The translations under genes were made by a program, and so were the position numbers. Under the pieces are notes generated by a model that saw nothing but the letters and a program-made list of their open reading frames with translations, was not told the DNA's origin and did not search any database. Positions 1 through 7,898 of a DNA stretch of 64,000 nucleotides are shown here, piece after piece. Every line of letters begins with the position of its first letter. Position 1 is the stretch's first letter. Source of the stretch: Alteriqipengyuania bathyomarina_B (GTDB taxonomy: Bacteria > Pseudomonadota > Alphaproteobacteria > Sphingomonadales > Sphingomonadaceae); contig NZ_JBCFZM010000001.1 in the NCBI RefSeq assembly GCF_038594605.1, positions 310,001 through 374,000 of the forward strand, given 5' to 3'.

Positions 1-527
1 AAATGGAGAGCAACGGCAAGCGCGTCACGTCGGCAGGCGAGCCGGTCGACGGGCCCACGGCCCCGATCACCTGGGGCGGGGTGGGCACCGACGCGCAGCA
101 CGCGGTGTTCCAGCTGTTGCATCAAGGGACGCATCTGGTGCCGGTCGACTTCATCGCGAGCATCGCACCCGGCGATGCGCTCGATCCCGCGCACCACCGC
201 ATCCTGCTGACCAACTGCTTCGCCCAAGGCGCGGCATTGATGGCGGGCGGCAACATGAGCGCCGACGGGAAAGACCCGGCACGCCAGTTCCCCGGCGACC
301 GCCCGAGCGCCACGATGCTGTGCGACGATCTCGATGCTGCGACCCTGGGCGCGCTGATCGCCTTCCACGAACACCGCACCTTCGCCAATGCCGTGCTGAT
401 GGGCATCAACCCGTTCGACCAGTTCGGTGTCGAGCTGGGCAAGAAGATGGCGAAAGATATCGACGGGGGCGACGCGGAGTTCGATGCGAGTACCACCGCG
501 CTGTTGGCGGCAAGCGGGTTGGGGTGA
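1..527 (+). CDS. pgi: Glucose-6-phosphate isomerase, C-terminal part (cut by window edge)
   Basis: The gene enters from the left edge in frame and ends at TGA 525-527, so only about 174 C-terminal residues are visible. It interconverts glucose-6-phosphate and fructose-6-phosphate in the cytoplasm. Two PGI landmarks are present: the DAQHAVFQLLHQGT block carrying the catalytic histidine, and the closing FDQFGVELGKK signature with the catalytic lysine region. The last about 23 codons (IDGGDAEFDAS onward) are repeated in diverged form at 1502-1573, which suggests a duplication or recombination event around the next gene. The identity is certain. The N-terminus lies outside the window. Confidence 0.95.
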   Translation, partial: MESNGKRVTSAGEPVDGPTAPITWGGVGTDAQHAVFQLLHQGTHLVPVDFIASIAPGDALDPAHHRILLTNCFAQGAALMAGGNMSADGKDPARQFPGDRPSATMLCDDLDAATLGALIAFHEHRTFANAVLMGINPFDQFGVELGKKMAKDIDGGDAEFDASTTALLAASGLG

Positions 528-637
528 CGGCGGCCCGGATGGATGATCCTTCTGCATTAACGAATGTAAGATTCTGAAAGGTTTGCCGACCCACGCGTTG
601 GTCAGGCTGATCCGAAGGAACAAAGAAGGATGATCCG

Positions 638-1267
638 ATGAAGCATCGCATTGCGATAACCGCCATGATGACCAGCGCCGCGCTGGCGCTCACCGCCTGC
701 GGTTCGGAGGACGTCGAAAACACGCCGGTCGACGATATCGACGAGATCGTGGACGCCGATAACAACCAGACTGCCGACGACGCCTATCCGGTGGGCGACA
801 CCCTCGACGAAGATCAGCAGGCGCGGTTCGACGCGATGGACCGCCAGGCGGTCAGCGACGAATACGACACGAACCGCGACGCGATGAATGACGAGATGGA
901 CTCGAACGAAGGCGCGATGGGCAGCGATACCATGGCGGGTGGCGCTTCGGAGGACGGTTCGTCCGGCACCGGCGGCGACGGCATGACCGGCGGCAGCGGC
1001 GGCGAGTCGATGATGCCGCGCAGCCAGATGGACTTCGCCTATCTCGACCGGAACGACGACGGGCAACTGTCGGTCGCGGAATATGCGATATGGGCGCTGC
1101 CGACCGATCCGAGCGAGCCTGAGCCCAACGATGCCAAGGCGCCCTACCTGACGCAAAGCCAGATCAATGAAGCGGGCGAGACCTTCTTCTACTTCGACGA
1201 GGATGGCGACAGCTATCTTTCGCAGGCCGAATTCCAGGCGGCGCGCAATTCGGCACGCACGCCGTAA
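638..1267 (+). CDS. EF-hand domain lipoprotein
   Basis: This 209-residue protein begins with a type II signal peptide ending in LTAC (Cys21), so it is probably a lipoprotein exported to the envelope. The middle is strongly acidic (many Asp/Glu) with a Gly/Ser/Met-rich linker near residues 90-125. Two canonical calcium-binding EF loops follow: DRNDDGQLSVAE near residue 133 and DEDGDSYLSQAE near residue 188, so Ca2+ binding is likely. The start ATG follows an AAGGA-type ribosome site. It lies between two copies of the pgi 3' end, so it may have arrived with the rearrangement described there. Its partner and physiological role are unknown. Confidence 0.75.
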   Translation: MKHRIAITAMMTSAALALTACGSEDVENTPVDDIDEIVDADNNQTADDAYPVGDTLDEDQQARFDAMDRQAVSDEYDTNRDAMNDEMDSNEGAMGSDTMAGGASEDGSSGTGGDGMTGGSGGESMMPRSQMDFAYLDRNDDGQLSVAEYAIWALPTDPSEPEPNDAKAPYLTQSQINEAGETFFYFDEDGDSYLSQAEFQAARNSARTP

Positions 1268-1501
1268 GCGGGCAAGGACGAGCTTCCCCTCCCGAGGATG
1301 CGGCTCCGGCCGGTATCGCCGGGAAACTCAGGGCGCAGGGGCTTTTCGGCTCCTGCACCCTTTGCGTTTGGCTACGTCTCTCTAATCATGTTGCACGCGT
1401 TGGTGGTGCGTGACCCGCTTTCATCGCGGTGCTAGGCCCCTTCGCCGAATAATGGTTTGCGCCGCGATCACCCCGGGGGCGATGCGGTCCGAACGACGAA
1501 G
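1268..1501. other. Intergenic stretch between EF-hand gene and pgi remnant
   Basis: No convincing gene is seen here. An imperfect hairpin with arms GCAGGGGC and GGCTCCTGC lies around 1336-1357 and could end transcription of the EF-hand gene, but it has no clear U-tract. The remainder is unremarkable. Confidence 0.4.
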
Positions 1502-1573
1502 ATCGATGGCGGCGATGCGGAGTTCGATGCGAGCGCCGTGGTGCTGCTGCAAGCTGCGGGGTTGAGCGAATGA
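1502..1573 (+). pseudogene. Degenerate duplicate of the pgi 3' end
   Basis: Read in frame, this stretch gives IDGGDAEFDAS followed by AVVLLQAAGLSE and a stop. It matches the last residues of pgi (IDGGDAEFDAS then TTALLAASGLG, stop). The first 34 or so bases are nearly identical to 459-492, after which the copies diverge. The TGA at 1571-1573 overlaps the ATG of the next gene as ATGA. This suggests that in an ancestor pgi was directly coupled to the SGNH gene and that a second pgi end plus the EF-hand gene was later inserted. It has no start of its own and is not expected to make a protein. Confidence 0.7.
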
Positions 1574-2472
1574 TCCGTTTCCTGACCGCCCTTTGCGGGG
1601 CCTGTTCTCTGATGGCCTGCGTCCCCGGTGTGGCGCAGCAGGCCCCGCCGGACATGGCGACTCAGGCGCAGGAAGCGCCCCAGCGCATCCTGTTCGTCGG
1701 CAACAGCTTCACCATGGGCGCGAATTCGGCCGTGCTGCGCTATCGGCCCGACAGCGTGGAAGATATCAATGGCGAGGGCGTCGGTGGCATCCCCGCGCTG
1801 TTTGCCAGATTCGCCGAGCAGGCCGGACTGGACTGGACGGTTGCCCACGAGACGCGCGGAGGGACGACGCTCGACTTCCATCTCAACCAACGGCGCGAGG
1901 CGATCGACCGCCCGTGGGACGTGGTGGTGATGCAGCAATTTTCGGTCCTCAACCCCCAGAAACCCGGCGATCCGGGCGACACTGTGCGCGACGCGCCCGC
2001 GCTGGCGGATATCTTCGCGGCGCAGAACGAGGATGTGCGGGTTTACCTGCTGGCGACCTGGACGCGCGCCGATCAGGCCTGGAAGCCGGAAGGTACCTGG
2101 TATGGTCAGCCGGTCGAAGCCATGGCTCTGGACGTGCGGCGCGGGCTCGACATGGCCGATGCCGCATCGGACGAGATCGACGCGGTGATCCCGGTTGGCG
2201 AGGCGTGGAATCGCGCGATGGCGGAAGGCGTGGCCGACCCGAACCCCTATGACGGGCGCGCTTATGGGCAGGTCGATCTGTGGAGCTACGACCATTACCA
2301 CGCCAGCGCTGAAGGCTCTTACCTCGAAGCGCTGGTGATCTTCGCGCAGGTGACCGGCTTCGATGTGCGCCAGTTCGGTTCTCAGGAGCGTGCGGCGCAC
2401 GAGTTGGGGATCGATCCCAAGGTGGCCGATGCACTGCAGAAGACCGCCATGGCGCAGCTGGCCGCGGAGTAG
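1570..2472 (+). CDS. SGNH/GDSL-fold hydrolase, exported
   Basis: The protein has 300 residues with an N-terminal signal sequence. LMAC at residues 14-17 could be a weak lipobox, or cleavage may follow VAQQ. Near residue 42 the ILFVGNSFTMG segment is the block I of SGNH hydrolases, in the GNSFT form seen in DUF4886-like members. Near residue 236 WSYDHYHAS resembles the D-x-x-H block V. It is likely a periplasmic esterase or carbohydrate-ester hydrolase of unknown substrate. Its ATG overlaps the stop of the pgi remnant, which supports this start and an ancestral pgi-linked operon. Confidence 0.7.
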   Translation: MIRFLTALCGACSLMACVPGVAQQAPPDMATQAQEAPQRILFVGNSFTMGANSAVLRYRPDSVEDINGEGVGGIPALFARFAEQAGLDWTVAHETRGGTTLDFHLNQRREAIDRPWDVVVMQQFSVLNPQKPGDPGDTVRDAPALADIFAAQNEDVRVYLLATWTRADQAWKPEGTWYGQPVEAMALDVRRGLDMADAASDEIDAVIPVGEAWNRAMAEGVADPNPYDGRAYGQVDLWSYDHYHASAEGSYLEALVIFAQVTGFDVRQFGSQERAAHELGIDPKVADALQKTAMAQLAAE

Positions 2473-2530
2473 TGGGCTGCCGCAGGAACCGGTGTTCCGG
2501 TGGCCCACGCGCCTTATTACCTGCTGGCCG

Positions 2531-2668
2531 ATGTCGGATATCGCCGGTTCGTTGCGTGAGCTCGCCAGCGGCTACGTGCATGACCATCGGGTGCGGGTTG
2601 TGGTTTCGTACGTTGCGGGGTTGATCCTGTTCGCCCTCGACGCCGCGCTGAACTTTGGCCCGGTATAA
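2531..2668 (+). CDS. Possible small membrane protein (45 aa)
   Basis: A short ORF after the SGNH gene encodes 45 residues. A basic stretch (HDHRVR) is followed by one hydrophobic helix, VVVSYVAGLILFALDAAL. No clear Shine-Dalgarno precedes the ATG, and the frame is open further upstream inside the SGNH gene, so it could be a chance ORF. The amphipathic-then-hydrophobic layout is the only support. Confidence 0.3.
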   Translation: MSDIAGSLRELASGYVHDHRVRVVVSYVAGLILFALDAALNFGPV

Positions 2669-2685
2669 TTCCGGAGGTACAGGCC

Positions 2686-3162
2686 TCAGTCGCCATCGAG
2701 CTTGCGCTCTCGCTGGCCCAGCCACCCTTCGACAAAACGCATGATCGTGATGATCACCAGGCTAATGATCGCCAGCACCAAGACCAGCGGCCACTGGCCC
2801 AGTCCGCAGGCCAGCCCGATGACGGTCGCCAGCCATAAGTGCGCGGCGGTGGTGAGATTGTGGACCTTGCCGCGGCTGAACACGATCAGGCCCGCTCCGA
2901 CGATCCCGATGAAGCCCGCAGCCGCTTCGAACATGCGCAGCGGATCTACCCTTGGTGCATCGAGCTGGTTGTAGAGCGCCATCACCGAGACCGCCATACC
3001 CGCAGCCGCAACGCAGACCAGTCCGTGGGTGCGCATGCCCGCCGCATGACCGCGCCATTCGCGGTCGAAGCCGACGATCAGGCCCAGCACTGCCGCCGCG
3101 CCAAGCCGCATCAGGATTTCCGTGTCGAGCATTTCGAGCGGGAAGGCAGGATTGAGTTCCAT
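2686..3162 (-). CDS. MgtC/SapB family inner-membrane protein
   Basis: This 158-residue protein has about five hydrophobic segments. The conserved MgtC core is visible: RLGAAAVLGLIVGFDREWRG near residue 15, GMRTHGLVCVAAA near residue 40, GFIGIVGAGLIV near residue 80 and TTAAHLWLATVIGLACG near residue 100. Family members act in the inner membrane and are linked to Mg2+ limitation, acid stress and modulation of the F1Fo ATPase. The start chosen is the MELNPAF methionine because the upstream extension looks non-coding. The gene is divergent from tspO. The family call is firm; the physiological role is inferred. Confidence 0.85.
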   Translation of the reverse strand: MELNPAFPLEMLDTEILMRLGAAAVLGLIVGFDREWRGHAAGMRTHGLVCVAAAGMAVSVMALYNQLDAPRVDPLRMFEAAAGFIGIVGAGLIVFSRGKVHNLTTAAHLWLATVIGLACGLGQWPLVLVLAIISLVIITIMRFVEGWLGQRERKLDGD

Positions 3163-3280
3163 ATGCCTATCGAGTGCGTGACCAGGGATTTGGTTTCGAA
3201 CTCGCCGCTTGTCAGGGAGTCGGCTGCCCCCTTCGCAGTGTTCGATTGCCAAGCATCTGGCGTCGGCCTAGCATCGCTCC

Positions 3281-3763
3281 ATGACATTCCCGATCATTTT
3301 CGCCGTCGTCTGGGCGATCGTCCTGACCGCCGGCGGCGGGCTGCTCACCAGTATCGGCGAATGGTATCACGATCTGGACAAGCCCAGCTGGCAGCCGCCC
3401 GACTGGCTGTTCGGCCCGGCGTGGACGGTGATCCTGGTATTGGCGGCGTGGGCCTTCGTGCTTGCCTGGAATGGTGCCCCCGAAGCGGATCGCCCGCTGC
3501 TGATCGGCCTCTACCTCGCCAACGGGCTGTTCCATTTCCTCTGGTCGCCGCTTTTCTTCACCGCGAAACGTCCCGACTGGGCGCTGATCGAGGTGCCGTT
3601 CCTGTGGCTTTCGGTTCTGGCGCTGAGCGTCTTCCTGCGCGAATGGTCGGTCGCGGCAAGCTGGATGATCGTGCCCTACCTCGCGTGGGTGAGCTTCGCG
3701 TCGATCCTCAACTGGAAGATCGTGAAGCTGAACGGGCCATTCGGGCGCAAAGCCGCCGCTTAG
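3281..3763 (+). CDS. tspO: TspO/MBR family tryptophan-rich sensory protein
   Basis: The 160-residue membrane protein has five predicted helices, the usual TspO length and topology. Family hallmarks are present: WYHDLDKPSWQPPDWLFGPAW near residue 28 and ANGLFHFLWSPLFF near residue 85, rich in Trp and Pro. TspO proteins bind porphyrins and related tetrapyrroles. In alphaproteobacteria they modulate pigment and oxidative-stress responses and sit in the outer membrane of Rhodobacter. The stop overlaps the stop of the convergent mechanosensitive channel gene by four bases. Confidence 0.9.
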   Translation: MTFPIIFAVVWAIVLTAGGGLLTSIGEWYHDLDKPSWQPPDWLFGPAWTVILVLAAWAFVLAWNGAPEADRPLLIGLYLANGLFHFLWSPLFFTAKRPDWALIEVPFLWLSVLALSVFLREWSVAASWMIVPYLAWVSFASILNWKIVKLNGPFGRKAAA

Positions 3764-4842
3764 GCTGACGGTTCGGGCTCGGGCTCCTCGACCAGCCGCA
3801 GCTTGGCGAAATCCTGCGGGCGATTGTCCGCCAGCCATTCCATCATGCCTTCGCGGATGTCGCATCTGAGGTCGAACAAAGTGGGCGAGTTCTTCGCGCT
3901 CATCAGCAGACGCACTTCCTTGGAATCGCGCGTGGTCTCGGTCACCTGCACCACCTTCACGCGGCCATCCCAGCGCTCGTTCGCTTCGACCTGCCGGTAA
4001 AACTCCTCGCGGATCGGGCCGATTTTCGCCTTGGGATCGAGATGAAGGAACACCGTGCCGAGCAGATTGGCAGTCTGCTTGGTCCAGTTCTGGAAGGGTT
4101 TCTCGAGGAAATAGGACGTAGGCACCACCAGCCGCCGCTCGTCCCAGATCTTCACCACCACGTAGGTGGTGCGGATATCCTCGATCCAGCCCCATTCGCC
4201 TTCGAGCACGACGGCATCGTCGATATTGATCGGCTCGGTCAGCGCCATCTGCACGCCTGCGATCAGCGATTTGAGCGCGGGCTGCGCGGCGGCTCCGACC
4301 GCGAGACCGGCTAGGCCCGCCGAGGCGACCAGCGTCACCCCGATGTCGCGCACGCCGGGGATCGCCAGGAGCATCAGGCCCACGGTCACGAAGACGATGA
4401 TGAAGGTCGCGATGCGGCTGAACATCGTCAGCTTGGTGCGTTTGCGCCGGGCCTTGAGATTGTCGGCCACCGAAATGTCGGCCTTCAGCTTCGCCGCCTC
4501 GACCAGCGCACGCACGATGGCGAGCGCCATCCATCCGACGACGGCAGGCAGCACGAAGGTGGCGATATCCGACCAGACCTCGCGCAGTTCGGGCACTTCG
4601 CGCGCTGCCAGCATCAGCCCGAGGACGACGAAAGCGAGCCGGGTGGGGCGGTGGAGATACCTGACGACGATATCGTCGGCCGATGCGTCGGTGCGTCGCG
4701 CGACGCGTCGCAGCAGGAAGAACACGGCGGCATGCAACCCCAGCGCCAGAGCCACCGCGATACCCGCCGCGAGCGCCGCATGCAGCGGGTCCGCCAGCAG
4801 TTGCGTGCCCTTGTCGATGGTATCTCCGATGGGTTCGATCAC
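3760..4842 (-). CDS. Small-conductance mechanosensitive channel (MscS family)
   Basis: The protein has about 360 residues with four to five hydrophobic helices in the N-terminal half. The pore-lining helix region is Gly/Ala-rich (GVTLVASAGLAGLAVGAAAQ near residue 185). It is followed by the MscS beta domain (DDAVVLEGEWGWIEDIRTTY, then LVVPTSYFLEKPFQNW). It would open under membrane tension to release solutes on osmotic downshock. A GTG start at 4842 is preferred because AGGGAG lies seven bases upstream; an in-frame ATG at 4887 has no such site. It converges with tspO, and the C-terminus ends in an acidic EEPEPEPSA tail. Confidence 0.88.
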   Translation of the reverse strand: MIEPIGDTIDKGTQLLADPLHAALAAGIAVALALGLHAAVFFLLRRVARRTDASADDIVVRYLHRPTRLAFVVLGLMLAAREVPELREVWSDIATFVLPAVVGWMALAIVRALVEAAKLKADISVADNLKARRKRTKLTMFSRIATFIIVFVTVGLMLLAIPGVRDIGVTLVASAGLAGLAVGAAAQPALKSLIAGVQMALTEPINIDDAVVLEGEWGWIEDIRTTYVVVKIWDERRLVVPTSYFLEKPFQNWTKQTANLLGTVFLHLDPKAKIGPIREEFYRQVEANERWDGRVKVVQVTETTRDSKEVRLLMSAKNSPTLFDLRCDIREGMMEWLADNRPQDFAKLRLVEEPEPEPSA

Positions 4843-5115
4843 GTCCCGTCTCCCTCGTTCCTGCCGACCAACGCATATCGGCGGCAATCTGTTTCGCAGT
4901 TGCGAAAGGGATTCGATTGACTTTCAGGCTGCAATGCACCATCTGCGGCGAGAACGAAGCGCGAATGCCAGCGTGAAGTGACGGATGCGAAACCTGTCAT
5001 CCGATCCCGGCAGCGCTTCGATTTTCTCCAGACTTCCCTTTTCACGCGGGTGGTTACAACCCCCGCGCCGCGCAGGCTTTGTCCGTGCGCGCCGCATATT
5101 TTGCGAGTTCAATAC

Positions 5116-6495
5116 ATGACAACCACTTTCGACCAGCTCGGCCTGTCGCAGCCCGTTCTTCAGGCGCTCGACCTGCAGGGCTACAAAGAACCCACGCCGA
5201 TTCAGGCGCAGGCCATTCCTCCAGTGCTCGAAGGGCGCGACCTTCTGGGTATCGCGCAGACCGGCACCGGCAAGACCGCCGCCTTCATGCTGCCCAGCAT
5301 CGACCGGCTGCGCGACGCCGGCAACCAGACCCCGTTCAAGTCCTGCCGCATGCTGGTGCTCGCACCGACGCGCGAACTCGCGGGCCAGATCGCGCAGAGC
5401 GCCAAGGATTACGGCGCGCTCGCGGGCCTCAAGGTCCAGTCGATCGTCGGCGGCACCTCGGTCAACAAGGATCGCAACAAGCTGCACCGCGGGTGCGACA
5501 TTCTCGTCGCGACGCCGGGCCGCCTGCTCGACCTGATCGACCAGCGCGCCTTCAACCTCGATGGCGTGGAAATCCTCGTTCTCGACGAAGCGGACCAGAT
5601 GCTCGACCTCGGCTTCATCCATGCGCTGCGCAAGATCAATGACCTGACCCCGAAGGATCGCCAGACGCTGTTCTTCAGCGCGACGATGCCCAAGGCGATC
5701 AAGGAACTGGTGAGCCAATATTGCCGCAACCCGGTGCAGGTTTCGGTCACGCCGGAAAGCACCACGGCGGAGCGGATCGACCAGTACCTCTTCATGGTCC
5801 AGCAGGACGAAAAGCAGAGCCTGCTCGAACTGATCCTGTCGGGCCGCCACGAAATCCCCGGCAAGATCGAGCGCGTCTTGGTATTCGCGCGCACCAAGCA
5901 CGGCTGCGACCGGGTGGTGAAGAAGCTGGCGCAGGTGAACATCGCCGCCAACGCGATCCACGGCAACAAGAGCCAGCCGCAGCGCGAACGCGCACTCGAC
6001 GAATTCAAGCGGGCGAAGACCCCGGTGCTGGTGGCGACCGATGTCGCGGCGCGGGGGATCGACATCCCCGGCGTCAGCCACGTCATCAACTACGAACTGC
6101 CCAACGTCCCCGAGCAGTATGTGCACCGCATCGGGCGGACCGCGCGTGCGGGTGCCGACGGCATCGCCATTGCCTTCTGTGCCGAGGACGAGCGGCAGTA
6201 TCTCAAGGATATCCGCAAGACGACCGATGCGGAGTTCGAACGCCTGCCCCTGCCGGACAACTTCCGCGCGGTGGTTGAAGGCGTCGGTCCGACCAAGCCT
6301 GCACCCAAGCAGCAGCGTGGCCAGCGGGTGAAGCCCAAGCCGATGGGCGACGGCGCGCGGCGGCCCAAGAACAAGCACCCGGCGCGCAAGGGCAAGCCGC
6401 AGGGCTCGGGCGGTCAGGGTCGTGGCGGCCCCGGTGGCGGCCAGCGCCGACGTAACAACCGTTCCGGCGGCCAGCGCTCGGGCGGGCAGGGCTGA
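5116..6495 (+). CDS. rhlE: DEAD-box ATP-dependent RNA helicase (RhlE-like)
   Basis: The 459-residue helicase carries the full motif set: Q-motif PTPIQAQAIP, Walker A AQTGTGKTAAF, PTRELAGQI, DEAD (VLDEADQML), SAT (FFSATMP), and motif VI HRIGRTARAG. The last about 60 residues form a basic Gly/Arg/Gln-rich tail (RGGPGGGQRRRNNRSGGQ), typical of RNA-binding extensions in RhlE-type helicases that remodel rRNA and mRNA at low temperature. The MTTTFDQLGL start fits the family; the open frame upstream to 4978 looks non-coding. The gene appears to be monocistronic. Confidence 0.93.
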   Translation: MTTTFDQLGLSQPVLQALDLQGYKEPTPIQAQAIPPVLEGRDLLGIAQTGTGKTAAFMLPSIDRLRDAGNQTPFKSCRMLVLAPTRELAGQIAQSAKDYGALAGLKVQSIVGGTSVNKDRNKLHRGCDILVATPGRLLDLIDQRAFNLDGVEILVLDEADQMLDLGFIHALRKINDLTPKDRQTLFFSATMPKAIKELVSQYCRNPVQVSVTPESTTAERIDQYLFMVQQDEKQSLLELILSGRHEIPGKIERVLVFARTKHGCDRVVKKLAQVNIAANAIHGNKSQPQRERALDEFKRAKTPVLVATDVAARGIDIPGVSHVINYELPNVPEQYVHRIGRTARAGADGIAIAFCAEDERQYLKDIRKTTDAEFERLPLPDNFRAVVEGVGPTKPAPKQQRGQRVKPKPMGDGARRPKNKHPARKGKPQGSGGQGRGGPGGGQRRRNNRSGGQRSGGQG

Positions 6496-6536
6496 CTCTG
6501 CACCAATATGCCTTGATATGACACAACATCGATTTG

Positions 6537-6565
6537 TTGCGTTTACATAACGATTTGCGTATCAC
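6537..6565 (+). promoter_or_regulatory. Candidate promoter for the XRE regulator (leaderless)
   Basis: TTGCGT (6537-6542), a 17-base spacer and TATCAC (6560-6565) resemble a sigma-70-type promoter. Transcription starting seven bases after the -10 would begin at the ATG at 6572, giving a leaderless mRNA. This fits the absence of a Shine-Dalgarno. It is inference only. Confidence 0.35.
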
Positions 6566-6587
6566 CCTCACATGTCGAGGGTGATAC
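6559..6587. promoter_or_regulatory. Perfect 11-bp inverted repeat enclosing the XRE start codon
   Basis: GTATCACCCTC (6559-6569) and GAGGGTGATAC (6577-6587) are perfect inverted repeats separated by seven bases, ACATGTC. The spacer contains the ATG start (6572) of the XRE regulator. It is a likely operator through which the regulator represses itself and the two membrane genes downstream. In RNA it could also sequester the start codon. Confidence 0.65.
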
Positions 6588-6817
6588 ACAATCGAATCGC
6601 CATGTTCCGCGCCGATGCGGGGCTTAGCCGACGCGAGCTGGCCGATGCCGTCGGGGTCAATCCCCAGACCATCGGCTTTCTCGAACGTGGCGACTACAAG
6701 CCCAGCCTCGAACTCGCGCTCGCCATCGCTCAGCACTTCGGTGTGGCGGTGGAGCATGTGTTCTCGTTCGATCCATTCCCCTCGCTGTCGCAGCAACTGA
6801 AGGGAGAGGGTCGATGA
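6572..6817 (+). CDS. Small XRE-family helix-turn-helix regulator
   Basis: This 81-residue protein is essentially one HTH_XRE domain: LSRRELADAVGVNPQTIGFL forms the helix-turn-helix, followed by ERGDYKPSLELALAIAQHFG, the normal helix 4-5 region. It belongs to the short regulators usually paired with small membrane proteins. Its stop overlaps the start of the next gene as ATGA. A perfect palindrome surrounds its start codon, so autorepression is likely. Ligand and targets are unknown. Confidence 0.85.
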   Translation: MSRVIHNRIAMFRADAGLSRRELADAVGVNPQTIGFLERGDYKPSLELALAIAQHFGVAVEHVFSFDPFPSLSQQLKGEGR

Positions 6818-7311
6818 GCTACAAGGGTGACATAATCGCGCGTAGCGGAGAACGGTTGACCGACTGGGCCTGGTCGGGGCGGCTTTCCCCCCGATGGGTC
6901 ATCGCGATCGCCACGGTCTGGCTGCTGATCGTCTGGACCTTCGGCATTTTGATAGCCGTCTACGATGTCGACTTCGAGATGGTTTTGCCGCTTGCCTTGC
7001 TCATGCCGGGTAATGTCCTCGGGGTGACCTTCCTCGGCCGCCGCCAGGGCGAGCCACCGGCGGACGAATGGCAGCGAGCAAGGCGCGACAGGGCCTTCAT
7101 GTGGGGCGGAAATCTGACGCTCGGCCTGGTTGTCCTGTGGCTCGCTTCGACCATGGGTTTCGCGGAAGCCTCGTGGTTCTGGCAGCCGCAGACGCAGGGC
7201 GACTGGATGGCGGCCTTCCTGCTGGTCGTCACCACCTGGTTGAGCCTGACGACGATTGCGGCAGCCTGGCTGACGCCATCCTACGCCGCCGATCTCGATG
7301 ATGACGACTGA
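6814..7311 (+). CDS. Four-helix membrane protein coupled to XRE regulator (paralogue 1)
   Basis: The 165-residue protein has four predicted membrane helices in two pairs (VIAIATVWLLIVWTFGILIA; VLPLALLMPGNVLGVTFL; NLTLGLVVLWLAST; AAFLLVVTTWLSLTTIAAAW), separated by a polar loop at residues 75-90 rich in Arg/Glu. It ends in TPSYAADLDDDD, an ending almost identical to that of the next protein, so the two are paralogues or share a selected tail. The start overlaps the regulator stop. I do not recognise a functional family. The arrangement suggests a stress- or metabolite-responsive pair. Confidence 0.75.
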   Translation: MSYKGDIIARSGERLTDWAWSGRLSPRWVIAIATVWLLIVWTFGILIAVYDVDFEMVLPLALLMPGNVLGVTFLGRRQGEPPADEWQRARRDRAFMWGGNLTLGLVVLWLASTMGFAEASWFWQPQTQGDWMAAFLLVVTTWLSLTTIAAAWLTPSYAADLDDDD

Positions 7312-7329
7312 ACGCGACGGGCCGTAACT

Positions 7330-7836
7330 ATGCCGTATCAAGGGAACCCGAACCACCAGTGGATGGATCGCGTCGCAAGAACGCTGACCGGCCGCCAGGT
7401 GCATACCGGGCGGATCGGCCCGAAGGCGCTCATAGCCAGCGCGCTGATCTTCATGGCGGTCGGCATATGCGGTCTGTGGCTGATGGTGGCGGGCAGCGAT
7501 CTGGGCGCGAGTCTGATCTACTGCGCCGCAATCGGAACGCTCGCCCTCAAGCTCACGGGGGACTGGCGGGCACGCAGGGACGACCCGCTGGATGAGCGGG
7601 AACGAGCGATTTACTGGAAGGCCAACGCGGTCGGTGCGGCCGTACCTCTGGTCGGAATGATTATCTGGCTGCTGTTTCTGAGCACCTCTGCCGGCGATGG
7701 CCTTCGGCGGCCCAGCCGGGATTACGAATTCAGCGGCCTGGCCTTTTTCCTGCTTGCCGCGATGCTCCAGCTCGCGATGATCGTGATCGGATTATCGACC
7801 CCGTCCTATGCGGCGGACCTCGACGAACACGACTGA
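7330..7836 (+). CDS. Four-helix membrane protein in XRE operon (paralogue 2)
   Basis: This 168-residue protein repeats the layout of its upstream neighbour: two hydrophobic helices, a charged loop (GDWRARRDDPLDERERAIYW near residue 78) and two more helices. It closes with TPSYAADLDEHD, matching the neighbour's ending. The 18-base gap to the previous gene indicates one transcript with the XRE regulator. The charged loop with DERE resembles that of small membrane proteins often found beside XRE regulators, but I cannot assign a reaction. Confidence 0.72.
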   Translation: MPYQGNPNHQWMDRVARTLTGRQVHTGRIGPKALIASALIFMAVGICGLWLMVAGSDLGASLIYCAAIGTLALKLTGDWRARRDDPLDERERAIYWKANAVGAAVPLVGMIIWLLFLSTSAGDGLRRPSRDYEFSGLAFFLLAAMLQLAMIVIGLSTPSYAADLDEHD

Positions 7837-7898
7837 CGGTTGGCATCGGGCCTCCTCGCAGCCATATCGCCCGCTCACCCGAGCAGGAGCGCGAGCCC

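Noticed and set aside
2839..3768. 309-residue plus-strand ORF
   Set aside because: It is antisense to mgtC and overlaps tspO in another frame; MgtC and TspO have clear family motifs, so this ORF is a shadow.
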